Below are positions 56,511-64,000 of a stretch of 64,000 nt of DNA, piece by piece; the stretch's first letter is position 1; the number at the start of each line of letters is the position of its first letter. Origin of the DNA: Pseudodonghicola flavimaris (GTDB lineage: Bacteria > Pseudomonadota > Alphaproteobacteria > Rhodobacterales > Rhodobacteraceae); the NCBI RefSeq assembly GCF_030164425.1, contig NZ_JASNJD010000001.1, positions 62,001 through 126,000 of the forward strand. Reading direction: 5' to 3'. Position numbers and translations under genes: made by a program. Under the pieces are notes generated by a model. The model saw only the letters and a list, made by a program, of their open reading frames with translations. It made no database searches and had not been told where the DNA came from.

Positions 56511-56602
56511 ACAGCTGAAATCACAACCCCCCGATGGCGGCGTGAGGCCTGCGGCCGGCGGGCAAGGGGCCCCGACAGGGACCCAAACGGAGAGGAGCTT
56601 TC

Positions 56603-57028
56603 ATGGGACTTTCACTGGAACAGGCGCGCGGCATCATTCAGGCCGCGCTGGCGGCGGGACGGGCGCGCGACATGCGGCCCCTGTCGGTGGCGGTGTTGGA
56701 CGCCGGCGGCCATCCCATCGCCTTCGAGCGCGAGGACGGCGCGCCTCCGGGCCGCTTCGCGATTGCTCAGGGCAAGGCCTTCGGGGCGGCGATGACCGGC
56801 ATGGGCGGACGCAAGCAGATGTCGCGGGCCGAGGCGCAACCCTATTTCATGGCGGCGTTGAACGGGGTCTATGGTGGCCAGATGGTGCCGGTGCCGGGCG
56901 GCGTGCTGGTGCGCGACGAGACCGGCGCGATCATCGGCGCGGTGGGGGTGACCGGGGATACCTCGGACAACGACGCGGCGGTGGCGCTGGCGGGCATCGC
57001 CGCGGTGGGGCTGGTCGGCGAGGACTGA
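56603..57028 (+). CDS. GlcG/HbpS family protein
   Basis: 141 residues of the GlcG/HbpS fold (DUF336): LSLEQARGIIQAALAAGRA, then PLSVAVLDAGGHPIAFEREDGAPPGRFAIAQGKAFGA, and the C-terminal VPGGVLVRDETGAIIGAVGVTGDTSDND. GlcG-like genes stand next to glycolate and malate synthase genes in many bacteria; some relatives bind haem or corrinoid compounds. The molecular role is unproven. Confidence 0.85.
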   Translation: MGLSLEQARGIIQAALAAGRARDMRPLSVAVLDAGGHPIAFEREDGAPPGRFAIAQGKAFGAAMTGMGGRKQMSRAEAQPYFMAALNGVYGGQMVPVPGGVLVRDETGAIIGAVGVTGDTSDNDAAVALAGIAAVGLVGED

Positions 57029-57149
57029 GGCCGGCGCCCATTTCTTGTGCATCAGGGCACATCCCGTCCGGTCACCGTGCGGTGGCGGGGTGTTGCCGCG
57101 CGGCGGGGCGGTCTATATCTTCTCCGGCAAGCACACGGAGACATCTTTC

Positions 57150-57929
57150 ATGGCCCGCCCGGTTGTCGGCATCATCAGCAATTCCTTCCTGATCAATGAC
57201 AGCTATCCGGCGCATGCCGGCGGAACGATGAACTCCGAGGCGATCGCCTATGTCTCCGACTGCGCGCCGATGCTGGTGCCGGCCGATCCGCGGCTCTGCC
57301 CGGTGGAGGAGTTGCTGGAGATTTGCGACGGCTTCTTGCTGACCGGTGGCCGGCCCAATGTGCATCCCGAGGAATATGGCGAGGAAGAGACCCCCGCGCA
57401 TGGCACCTTCGACCGGTTGCGCGATGCGGTGGCCCTGCCGCTGGTGCGTGCCTGTGTCGAACGCGGCCAGCCGGTGATGGGCATCTGCCGCGGTTTCCAG
57501 GAGGTCAATGTCGCCATGGGCGGGTCGCTGTATCCGGAGATCCGCGATCTGCCGGGGCGGATGAACCACCGGATGCCGCCGGAGGGGACGCTGGAAGAGA
57601 AATTCGCCCTGCGCCACCGGGTGCGGCTGCTGGAAGGCGGCGTGTTCCACCGGCTGATGGGCGCGCCCGAGGTGATGACCAATACCCTGCACGGGCAGGG
57701 CATCAAGCATCCGGGCGACCGTATCGTGATCGAGGGTTGGGCGCCGGACGGCACGCCGGAGGCGATTCGCGTCAAGGATGCGCCGGGCTTCACCCTGTCG
57801 GTGCAATGGCACCCTGAATGGGATGCGGCCAATGACCCGGTGTCGCGGCCGCTGTTCCAGGCCTTCGGGCAGGCAGTGCATGACTGGGCGGCGCAGAAAC
57901 AGGCGCTACCCCTGAAATGCAGCGCCTGA
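57150..57929 (+). CDS. Gamma-glutamyl-gamma-aminobutyrate hydrolase-like class I glutamine amidotransferase
   Basis: 259 residues, a free-standing class I glutamine amidotransferase-like hydrolase of the PuuD type. The nucleophile Cys lies in MGICRGFQEVNVAMGGSLY, and the His-Glu pair in QWHPEWDA. Related proteins cleave gamma-Glu bonds in gamma-glutamyl-GABA or -ethanolamide. The ATG at 57150 starts the conserved RPVVGIISNSFLINDSYPAHAG. Confidence 0.9.
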   Translation: MARPVVGIISNSFLINDSYPAHAGGTMNSEAIAYVSDCAPMLVPADPRLCPVEELLEICDGFLLTGGRPNVHPEEYGEEETPAHGTFDRLRDAVALPLVRACVERGQPVMGICRGFQEVNVAMGGSLYPEIRDLPGRMNHRMPPEGTLEEKFALRHRVRLLEGGVFHRLMGAPEVMTNTLHGQGIKHPGDRIVIEGWAPDGTPEAIRVKDAPGFTLSVQWHPEWDAANDPVSRPLFQAFGQAVHDWAAQKQALPLKCSA

Positions 57930-57958
57930 GCCGCGCGCGCTGCCGCGGCTGAGCCCGG

Positions 57959-58495
57959 GTGATGCGGGTTCTGATCTGCTATGCCAGCACCGAGGGGCAG
58001 ACGCGCAAGATCTGCCGGTTCTGCGCCGAGCAGCTGATCGCCCATGGACATAGTGTGGAAATGCTGCCGGTGGCGGAGGCGGGGGAGATCGCGCTGGCCC
58101 CGTTCGATGCGGCGATCCTGGCCGGGTCGGTGCATCTGGGCCGGCTGCAGGCGCCGCTGTCTGCGTTCGCTGCCGATCATGCGCTGGCGCTGAACCGGCT
58201 GCCGACGCTGTTCCTGGTGGTCTCTCTCGCCATCGCCTCGGGCGAGGCGGAGGACCGGGCGGAACTGGACCGGATCGCGGCGGAGTTCTGCGCCGGCGGC
58301 GGCTGGCGGCCGGGGCGGATCCTGCATGTCGCCGGGGCGTTCAGGTTCTCAGAATACGATGTGTTCCGGTCACTGGCGATGCGGTGGATCGCGCGCCGTC
58401 GCGGCCAGCAGGTGGATCCGCATCAGGACCGCGAATATACCGACTGGCCGGCGCTGGCCGAGGCGCTGGCAGAGTGGGCCGGCCCGGGCGCCTGA
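57959..58495 (+). CDS. Flavodoxin-domain protein, HemG-like
   Basis: 178 residues of the flavodoxin fold with the FMN phosphate loop YASTEGQTRKICRF (residues 7-20). The sequence (AILAGSVHLGRLQAPLSAFAADHALAL, SEYDVFRSLAMRWI) resembles the menaquinone-dependent protoporphyrinogen oxidase HemG more than classical electron-transfer flavodoxins. GTG at 57959 or ATG at 57962 may be the start. It follows the PuuD-like gene by 29 bases. Confidence 0.8.
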   Translation: MMRVLICYASTEGQTRKICRFCAEQLIAHGHSVEMLPVAEAGEIALAPFDAAILAGSVHLGRLQAPLSAFAADHALALNRLPTLFLVVSLAIASGEAEDRAELDRIAAEFCAGGGWRPGRILHVAGAFRFSEYDVFRSLAMRWIARRRGQQVDPHQDREYTDWPALAEALAEWAGPGA

Positions 58496-58509
58496 GGCGG
58501 GGGCTTGGA

Positions 58510-60750
58510 TCAGATCTTCAGCGGGAAATCATGCATCAGCGGCAGCCGGCGGGGGCGGGTGCCGGTAAGGTCGAAGAGCGCGTTGCCGAGCGCGGCCATC
58601 GCCGGTGGCGTGCCGGGCTCTCCCGCGCCGGCGATATGGGGCTGGTTTTCCAGGATGCGCAGGCTGACCTCGGGCATGGTGGAGATGCGCAGGGCCTCGT
58701 AATCGGGGAAGTTCAGCTGATCGGCGGCGCCATCGGTGAAGGTGATCTCCTCGAAACAGGCGGCGGAGAGCCCATAGGCCAGGGCGCCGGTGAATTGCTG
58801 TTCCAGATTGCCGGGGTCGAGCGCGGTGCCGACATCGGCGGCGATCCAGGCCCGGGGGATGGAGACTTCGCCATCCGCTTCGGCGACCTCGATCACCGTG
58901 GCGCAGGGGACGCCGAAGCAATAGCAGAAGCCGACGCCGCGACCGGTGTTCGCCGCCCGGGGGCCGTCCCAGCCGGAGAGATCGCGTACCGCCTCCAGCA
59001 CCTGGCGGGCCGGGGCATAGGTATCGCCCATCGCAGCAAGCCGGAAGGCCAGCGGATCGGCCTTGGCGGCATGGGCCAGTTCGTCGAGGAACCAGTCGAA
59101 GGCGACGCCGTTGAACGAGGCCCCGACCGAGCGCCAGAAGCCCACCGGCAGGTCGAGATCGGCCAGATAGCCGCGGATGCGGTAATTCGGGATCGCATAG
59201 GGCTGGTTATAGGCGCCGTCGACGGTGCTCTTGTCCGGGCCGGCGATCGGCAGACCCAGCCAGCGGCCCATCGCCTGCGGCGTCGCGCCCTGGGCGGCGA
59301 TCTGCCCGTCGATCATCACGGCGCGGCCGTCCTTGACCCCGCCGCGATAGCGGGCGATGGCGCCGGGGCGGTAATAATCGTGGCTCATGTCCTCTTCGCG
59401 GCTCCAGGTCAGCTGGACCGGGGTGTCGGCGATCTCGCGGGCGACGCGGGCGGCATAGACCGAGAAATCGGGCTCTGCCCGCCGGCCGAAGCCGCCGCCC
59501 ATCAGGGTTGTGTGCAGTTCCACCGCCTCGGGCTTCAGCCCGACCGCCTGCGCGCAGGCGTTGCGGATGATCAGCGGCAGCTGGTTGCCGCTCCAGATCT
59601 CCAGCTTGATGCCGGAATAGAGCGCGGTGGCATTCATCGGCTCCATCGTGGCATGGGCCAGATAGGGCAGGTGGTATTCGGCGCTGATCTCTTCCGTGCC
59701 GAGCGGCGGGGCGCTGACATCGCCGTCGTCGCGCAGGGTGGAATTGGCGCGCCCGTCGAAGGCCTCGGCGATCTTGCCGAAGATGGCCTCCGGCGTCGCG
59801 GGATGCGGCGCGCCGCCCCATTCGACCTCCACCGCGTCGGCGGCCTGCATCGCCAGCCAGGTGTTTGAGGCGACCACGGCGAAGCCATCGTCGAGGTTGA
59901 TCACCCGGTCGACCCCGGGCATGGCGCGGGCGGCGCTGTCGTCGAAGCGGATCATGCGGCCGCCCAGATGCGGATTGCGGCGCAGGGCGGCGAATTTCAT
60001 CCCCGGCCGCCGCACGTCGATGCTGAAGGTGGCGGTGCCGGTGATCTTGGCCAGCATGTCGACGCGGGGCTGGGTCCGGCCCAGCAGCCGCCAGTCCGAT
60101 TTCGGCCTGAGCGGCGCCTCGATCGGATCGAGCCCTGCGGCAGCGACCGCCAGATCGGTATAGGCCAGGCGGCTGCCGTCCGGGGCGATCACCGCGCCGG
60201 CCTCGGTCCGAAGCCTGGCGCGGTCGATCTGTAGCCGTTCGGCGGCGGCCTGTTTCAGCGTTTCCCGGGCGCTGGCGCCGGCGGCGCGCATGCGGTCATA
60301 GCCGTCGGGCACCGAGGTGGAGCCGCCGGTGATCTGCAGGTCCAGAAGCTTGCCGATCTTGCCCAGCTGTTCCCCCAGGGCATGCGCCATGTCGGAGCGG
60401 TCATAGCCCTTGTCCGGCAGCGCCTCGGCCAGCACGACGCTGTTGTAATAGGCGGCGGCCGGCGGTCCGTGCAACACCCGCACCTGATCGAGCGCGACAT
60501 CCAGCTCCTCGGCGATCAGCGCCGCCCAGGTGGTGTGAATGCCCTGGCCCATTTCCGCCTTGGGGGCGATCAGGGTGATGCCATCGGGGTTGATCAGCAC
60601 GAAGGGATTGAGCGTGGCGCCGCCCTCGGCCGGGTCCAGCGGATTGGGCGCCGGGCGGGAGACGGCATAGACGCCGAACGCGACACCGCCGACCAGCGCG
60701 ACGGAGCCGATCAGGAAACTGCGGCGGGTGATTTTGCCAAGACGCGACAT
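58510..60750 (-). CDS. Molybdenum hydroxylase large subunit, IorB/isoquinoline-1-oxidoreductase beta type
   Basis: 746 residues. A twin-arginine signal (ITRRSFLIGSVALVGGVAFGV) shows export of the folded protein. The molybdopterin-binding domain follows: PDGITLIAPKAEMGQGIHTTWAALIAEELDV, RPKSDWRLLGRTQPRVDMLAKITG, TLMGGGFGRRAEPDFSVYA and VGFWRSVGASFNGVAFDWFLDELA, all typical of IorB-like subunits that hydroxylate N-heterocycles or oxidise aldehydes. The small iron-sulfur subunit lies immediately upstream. The family may use an additional c-type cytochrome, not seen here. Confidence 0.9.
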   Translation of the reverse strand: MSRLGKITRRSFLIGSVALVGGVAFGVYAVSRPAPNPLDPAEGGATLNPFVLINPDGITLIAPKAEMGQGIHTTWAALIAEELDVALDQVRVLHGPPAAAYYNSVVLAEALPDKGYDRSDMAHALGEQLGKIGKLLDLQITGGSTSVPDGYDRMRAAGASARETLKQAAAERLQIDRARLRTEAGAVIAPDGSRLAYTDLAVAAAGLDPIEAPLRPKSDWRLLGRTQPRVDMLAKITGTATFSIDVRRPGMKFAALRRNPHLGGRMIRFDDSAARAMPGVDRVINLDDGFAVVASNTWLAMQAADAVEVEWGGAPHPATPEAIFGKIAEAFDGRANSTLRDDGDVSAPPLGTEEISAEYHLPYLAHATMEPMNATALYSGIKLEIWSGNQLPLIIRNACAQAVGLKPEAVELHTTLMGGGFGRRAEPDFSVYAARVAREIADTPVQLTWSREEDMSHDYYRPGAIARYRGGVKDGRAVMIDGQIAAQGATPQAMGRWLGLPIAGPDKSTVDGAYNQPYAIPNYRIRGYLADLDLPVGFWRSVGASFNGVAFDWFLDELAHAAKADPLAFRLAAMGDTYAPARQVLEAVRDLSGWDGPRAANTGRGVGFCYCFGVPCATVIEVAEADGEVSIPRAWIAADVGTALDPGNLEQQFTGALAYGLSAACFEEITFTDGAADQLNFPDYEALRISTMPEVSLRILENQPHIAGAGEPGTPPAMAALGNALFDLTGTRPRRLPLMHDFPLKI

Positions 60751-60754
60751 CGGC

Positions 60755-61219
60755 TCAACCCTCCTTGATCATCTGGGCGGCGCTGTGAATGGCAGCGCGG
60801 ATCCGGGGGTAGGTGCCGCAGCGGCAGAGATTGCCCTGCATCGCCTCGTCGATCTCTGCATCGGTCGGCGCCGGAGTGGTCTCCAGCAGCGCGGCGGCCT
60901 GCATGATCTGGCCGGACTGGCAATAGCCGCATTGCGCCACCTGGTGATCCTGCCAGGCCTGTTGCAGCGCCGAGAGCGCGCCAGGCCGGCCGAGCCCTTC
61001 GATAGTGGTGACCGCGCCCCAGACATCCGCCAGCGCGACCTGGCAGCTGCGCACCGCCTCGCCGTCGATCTGTACGGTGCAGGCGCCGCAGGCGGCGACG
61101 CCGCAGCCGTATTTGGTGCCGGTCAGCCCCAGTTCGTCGCGCAACACCCACAGCAGGGGCACGTCGCCTGGCAAATCGACATCGTGGCGGGTTCCGTTGA
61201 CGGTCACTGTGGTTGGCAT
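60755..61219 (-). CDS. Molybdenum hydroxylase iron-sulfur subunit, IorA type
   Basis: 154 residues with two [2Fe-2S] clusters. The N-terminal plant-type cluster is held by Cys39, Cys44, Cys47 (CGVAACGAC) and a later Cys; the C-terminal cluster by QCGYCQSGQ and the [14 protein letters not shown] motif. Electrons pass from the Mo subunit through these clusters. The start at 61219 follows a GGAG; it lies four bases ahead of the large-subunit gene. Operators for the divergent TetR regulator lie just upstream. Confidence 0.93.
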   Translation of the reverse strand: MPTTVTVNGTRHDVDLPGDVPLLWVLRDELGLTGTKYGCGVAACGACTVQIDGEAVRSCQVALADVWGAVTTIEGLGRPGALSALQQAWQDHQVAQCGYCQSGQIMQAAALLETTPAPTDAEIDEAMQGNLCRCGTYPRIRAAIHSAAQMIKEG

Positions 61220-61278
61220 GGGAGGCTCCCCCGGCTGCGGCGCTGACTTTGTGACAAAATGGGTATTTACTGTCAGTC

Positions 61279-61300
61279 TGTCAATTGACAATTTTGTCAA
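61279..61300. promoter_or_regulatory. TetR-type operator with overlapping palindromes
   Basis: TGTCAATTGACA (61279-61290, perfect 12-bp palindrome) and TTGACA-ATTT-TGTCAA (61285-61300, 6-bp arms) overlap, with further TGTCA half-sites at 61271 and 61305. They lie between the IorA and TetR genes, about 20-60 bases from each start, as expected for a repressor that controls both. Confidence 0.8.
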
Positions 61301-61319
61301 CTTCTGTCAAATCGTCCGC

Positions 61320-61898
61320 ATGAGTGAGTCAGACTTCGATCCCCGGCAGGCGGCGATTCTGCTGTCGGCGCAACAGGCCTTTGCGACCTATGGGTTCCGC
61401 AAGACCTCGATGGACGATATTGCCCGCGGGGCAGGGATGTCGCGCCCGGCGCTTTATCTGCACTACCGCAACAAGGACGACATCTATCGCGCCCTTGTGG
61501 AATATTATTATGCCCATGCGGTTCAGGAGGTGGCGGCGGCGCTGGAGGGCGAGGGCAGTGTCAGCGATCTGCTCGCCGCGGCCTTCGAGGCGCAGGGCGG
61601 CGAGGTCGCGCGCATCATGCTGACATCGCCGCACGGGATGGAAATCCTCGATGCCGGGACCGATACCGCCGGCGATCTGGTCAAGGCCGGCGAGGGACGG
61701 CTGAGCGTGGTCTATGCGCTCTGGCTCAGCCGCGCCGCAGAGGCGGGGCAGGTGCGGCTGACCGGCCCGGCGGAAGAGGTGGCGGTGATGCTGACCACCG
61801 TGCTCAAGGGCATCAAATGCGTGGTGCCGGATTACCCGACCTATCGGGCGCGGGTGGCGCAATTCGCCGCCCTCGCCGGGGCCGGGCTGACCGCATAG
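61320..61898 (+). CDS. TetR/AcrR family transcriptional regulator
   Basis: 192 residues. The N-terminal helix-turn-helix is AILLSAQQAFATYGFRKTSMDDIARGAGMSRPALYLHYRNKDDIYRALV (residues 12-60), standard for TetR. The C-terminal ligand domain is unrelated to known effectors by eye. The divergent position next to IorAB and the TGTCAATTGACA-type operators in between indicate that it represses the hydroxylase operon and itself; the inducer is probably the substrate or a related N-heterocycle. Confidence 0.93.
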   Translation: MSESDFDPRQAAILLSAQQAFATYGFRKTSMDDIARGAGMSRPALYLHYRNKDDIYRALVEYYYAHAVQEVAAALEGEGSVSDLLAAAFEAQGGEVARIMLTSPHGMEILDAGTDTAGDLVKAGEGRLSVVYALWLSRAAEAGQVRLTGPAEEVAVMLTTVLKGIKCVVPDYPTYRARVAQFAALAGAGLTA

Positions 61899-61996
61899 CG
61901 ATCAGGCCCTGAGGCAGGGGCGCCGTGCCGGCGCCCGTGACCCCGGAGTGAACTCACTGAGCTGACTGGCATCACGGGCCTCAGGGGCCGCGCGGC

Positions 61997-62749
61997 TCAA
62001 ATCTGGCCGCCGGCGATCTCGATACACTGGCCGTTGATGCTCTGCGATCCGGGGCCGACCAGCCACATCGCCGCGGCGGCGACCTCTTCGGGTTCGATCA
62101 GCCGTTTGTGGCGGTTCTCCTCCACCATCATCGCGCGGGCCTGTTCGGCGCTGAGCCCGGTTCGCTGGGCGATGGTTTCGGTGTTGCGGGTCACGATCGG
62201 CGTGTCGACATAGCCCGGGCAGATGGCGTTGAAGGTCAGGGCGCTGCCCATGAAATCCTCTGACAGCGATCGGGTCAGACCGATCAGCCCGTGCTTCGAG
62301 GCAGAGTAGCCCGCCGCGCCCTTGAGACCGTGCAGCCCGGCGATCGAGGCGATGGTGATCACCCGGCCCCAGCCGCTGGCAACCATGCCGGGCAGGCATT
62401 CGCGGATGGTCAGAAAGGCACCGTCCAGATTGGTGGCCATGATATTGCGCCACATCTCCAGAGAGGTCTTTTGCAGCGCGCGCCCCTCGGCGATGCCGGC
62501 ATTGGCGACGCAGATCTGCACCGGCCCGCGCGCCTCGGTGGCGGCGGCGATCTTGGTCACCACGTCGTCCTCGTCCCGCACATCCATCGCCAGCCCGGTC
62601 ATATTGACGCCGGCGACCGCGTCCAGCACCTCCTGCCGGCGACCGGTGATGGTGACCTGGGCGCCGGCCGCAGCCAATGCCTCGGCAATGGCCAGACCGA
62701 TGCCGGTGCCGCCACCGGTCACCAGCGCGTGTTTTCCTGCGACTGTCAT
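61997..62749 (-). CDS. SDR family oxidoreductase (3-hydroxybutyrate dehydrogenase-like)
   Basis: 250 residues. Cofactor loop TGGGTGIGLAIAEAL, VANAGIAEGRAL, catalytic Tyr-Lys YSASKHG, then NAICPGYVDTPIV and a C-terminal SINGQCIEIAGGQI. The tail and the PGYVDTPI segment are like 3-hydroxybutyrate dehydrogenase and related beta-hydroxy acid dehydrogenases, but the call is at family level. The ATG at 62749 (MTVAGKHALVTGG) follows a GGGGGAG by five bases. Confidence 0.88.
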   Translation of the reverse strand: MTVAGKHALVTGGGTGIGLAIAEALAAAGAQVTITGRRQEVLDAVAGVNMTGLAMDVRDEDDVVTKIAAATEARGPVQICVANAGIAEGRALQKTSLEMWRNIMATNLDGAFLTIRECLPGMVASGWGRVITIASIAGLHGLKGAAGYSASKHGLIGLTRSLSEDFMGSALTFNAICPGYVDTPIVTRNTETIAQRTGLSAEQARAMMVEENRHKRLIEPEEVAAAAMWLVGPGSQSINGQCIEIAGGQI

Positions 62750-62945
62750 GAAACTCCCCCGTTCGTATCCCGTGTCTGTCGTCACGCCAGGCGCCCCTCA
62801 TGTCGCCTGTCTCCTCGCGGCTCACCCTATCGGCCGGCGCCGGGCAGGCAAGCGCGCCGTCCCGTCACTTTACTTACCCATTCATGACTGCGAATGTGTT
62901 CGCGGCCCCGGGGAGGGCCGGAGACCGGAGGGTCAGGGAGGAACC

Positions 62946-63932
62946 ATGATCAACGTCATCACCGCGCGCATCGGGCGCCACCATATCGCAGCCGCGTCGA
63001 TCGGTCTTGCGGCGTTTTGCGCCGGGCCGGTCGGGGCCAGCGAGGATATCGCCGATCAATATCCGCAATCGGAACTCTATTCGAAACCGGTGGAGGTGAT
63101 CCCGCATGTCTTCTCCGCCATCGGGGCGACGGCGCCGCCGACCTATGAGAACGCCGGGCACAACAACAACCTCTCCTTCATTGTCACCGACGAGGGCGTG
63201 GTGGTGATCAACGCCGGCGCCTCCGCCCGGTTGGCCGCGGCGCTGCATGAGGAGATTCGGCGCGTCACCGATCAGCCGGTGGTTCTGGTCATCAACGAGA
63301 ACGGCCAGGGCCATGCGATGCTGGGCAACAGCTATTGGCGCGATCAGGGGGTCGATATCCTCGCCCATGTCGATGCGGTGGCCGAGACCGAGGAGAACGG
63401 CGATTTCATCCTGCAGGGGATGCAGCGCTACAATCGCGACAAGGCGGAAGGCACCCGGGTGGAACATGCCAATCTGACCTTCGAGGAGGGCTATGACCTC
63501 AGCCTCGGTGGGGTGGAGATCAAGGTGCTGCATCTGGGGCCGGCGCATGATCCGGGCGATCTGCAGGTCTGGATCCCGGCGTGGGAGATCATGATCACCG
63601 GCGATATCGCCTTTCACGAACGGATGCTGCCGATCTTCGAGGACACCTGCACCAGCTGCTGGCTGGAAACCTGGACCGAGAAGCTGGAGCCGTTGGCGCC
63701 GACCTATGTGATCCCGGGGCACGGGCATCCGACGAATTTCGCCCAGGTGCGGCGCTATACCCACGATTATCTGGTGGACCTGCGCGAAAAGATAGGCGCA
63801 CATATCGAAGAGGGCGGCGATCTGGCCGGGGCCTATTATGTGGACCAGTCCAGATGGGCGCATCTGGATACATTCGAGGAACTGGCGACGAAGAACGCAG
63901 GCCGCGTTTTCGCCGAGATGGAGTGGGAATGA
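62946..63932 (+). CDS. Secreted metallo-beta-lactamase-fold protein with altered metal motif
   Basis: 328 residues with a signal peptide (IAAASIGLAAFCAGPVGA, cut before SEDIADQYP). The MBL fold is recognised from NNLSFIVTDEGVVVINAGAS, HLGPAHDPGDLQVWIP, MITGDIAFHERMLP and VIPGHGHPT. The canonical H-x-H-x-D-H motif that should follow LVI is N117-E-N-G-Q-G-H123, so all four ligand positions of the first motif are changed or shifted, whereas the later His and Asp sites are kept. The active site is therefore probably mononuclear, remodelled or inactive. The ATG at 62946 has a GGAGG six bases upstream. A double hairpin follows the gene. Confidence 0.85.
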   Translation: MINVITARIGRHHIAAASIGLAAFCAGPVGASEDIADQYPQSELYSKPVEVIPHVFSAIGATAPPTYENAGHNNNLSFIVTDEGVVVINAGASARLAAALHEEIRRVTDQPVVLVINENGQGHAMLGNSYWRDQGVDILAHVDAVAETEENGDFILQGMQRYNRDKAEGTRVEHANLTFEEGYDLSLGGVEIKVLHLGPAHDPGDLQVWIPAWEIMITGDIAFHERMLPIFEDTCTSCWLETWTEKLEPLAPTYVIPGHGHPTNFAQVRRYTHDYLVDLREKIGAHIEEGGDLAGAYYVDQSRWAHLDTFEELATKNAGRVFAEMEWE

Positions 63933-63934
63933 CC

Positions 63935-63956
63935 CAAATTTCTTCGAAGAAATTTG
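63935..63956 (+). terminator. Perfect 22-bp palindrome after the MBL gene
   Basis: A 22-base perfect palindrome centred on TTCGAA, three bases after the stop. Together with the second hairpin it forms a two-hairpin 3' structure that may end the transcript. Confidence 0.55.
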
Positions 63957-63957
63957 C

Positions 63958-63980
63958 CGAGATTTTTGGGAAAAATCTCG
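63958..63980 (+). terminator. Second hairpin after the MBL gene
   Basis: CGAGATTTTT-GGG-AAAAATCTCG, a perfect 10-bp stem with a 3-base loop, directly after the 22-base palindrome. The A/T-rich arms give a U-run on either strand. Confidence 0.6.
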
Positions 63981-64000
63981 CAGCCTTCCCGGTGCGGGGC

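Noticed and set aside
51506-56524. Possible very long N-terminal extension of pepN
   Set aside because: The extension runs opposite glcB and shows no domain; the conserved pepN start is at 54058.

Overview
The window is GC-rich chromosomal DNA of an alphaproteobacterium, most likely order Rhodobacterales (Paracoccaceae/Roseobacter group). This rests on the gene families (FolE2, a CRP-like regulator, DUF6524 and DUF2842 proteins, a YjhX-type small protein), a SAM-II riboswitch in front of metZ, many 1- to 4-base stop/start overlaps, and a recurring intergenic element of the form GGGGGC-hairpin, GGCCTGCGGCC-hairpin, CCCCCGGGATATTT. I found no phage, integrase, transposase or CRISPR array. I recognised about 67 protein genes; no tRNA or rRNA gene was seen.

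Layout. 1-424: start of an amino-acid ABC ATPase, truncated by the window edge. 597-2276: two TerB-like proteins and a PhnD-like binding protein. 2338-4517: pyrG and secG. 4711-6331: a cobalt-type nitrile hydratase operon (alpha, beta, accessory protein). 6366-13003: purA, thiN, a GNAT enzyme, a long acidic protein, a DMT exporter. 13115-13640: a YjhX-like toxin gene behind a terminated RNA that looks like 6S RNA. 13673-18976: serine dehydratase, GST, an Old Yellow Enzyme, a MarR switch with two operators, rpiA. 19191-20252: an orphan lipoprotein gene of clearly lower GC. 20561-26671: gor, hflK-hflC-DUF2065, a phosphatase-like protein and DegP/HtrA. 26717-33724: GST, CRP-like regulator, yciB, EamA exporter, ftsY, lysoplasmalogenase, AlkB-type monooxygenase.

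33896-41548: xseA and purD (divergent), a PAS-LuxR regulator, a GNAT, an FG-GAP-like protein coupled to a ferredoxin, a lipoprotein with a peptidoglycan-binding fold, a YfcG-like GST and a hydrolase. 41698-47086: SAM-II riboswitch plus terminator, metZ, folE2, a coupled pair with a histone H1-like tail, trkH. 47225-54058 (minus strand): gatB, two unknown proteins, an SDR and pepN. 54275-58495: malate synthase G with GlcG, a glutamine amidotransferase-like hydrolase and a flavodoxin. 58510-63932: an IorAB-type molybdenum hydroxylase divergent from a TetR regulator with palindromic operators, an SDR, and an MBL-fold protein with an altered metal motif.

Most of the window is core metabolism. The accessory or less explained parts are the nitrile hydratase operon, the 6S-like RNA/YjhX locus, the low-GC lipoprotein, the MBL protein lacking its first metal-binding motif, and several palindromic operators whose regulators lie beside them.
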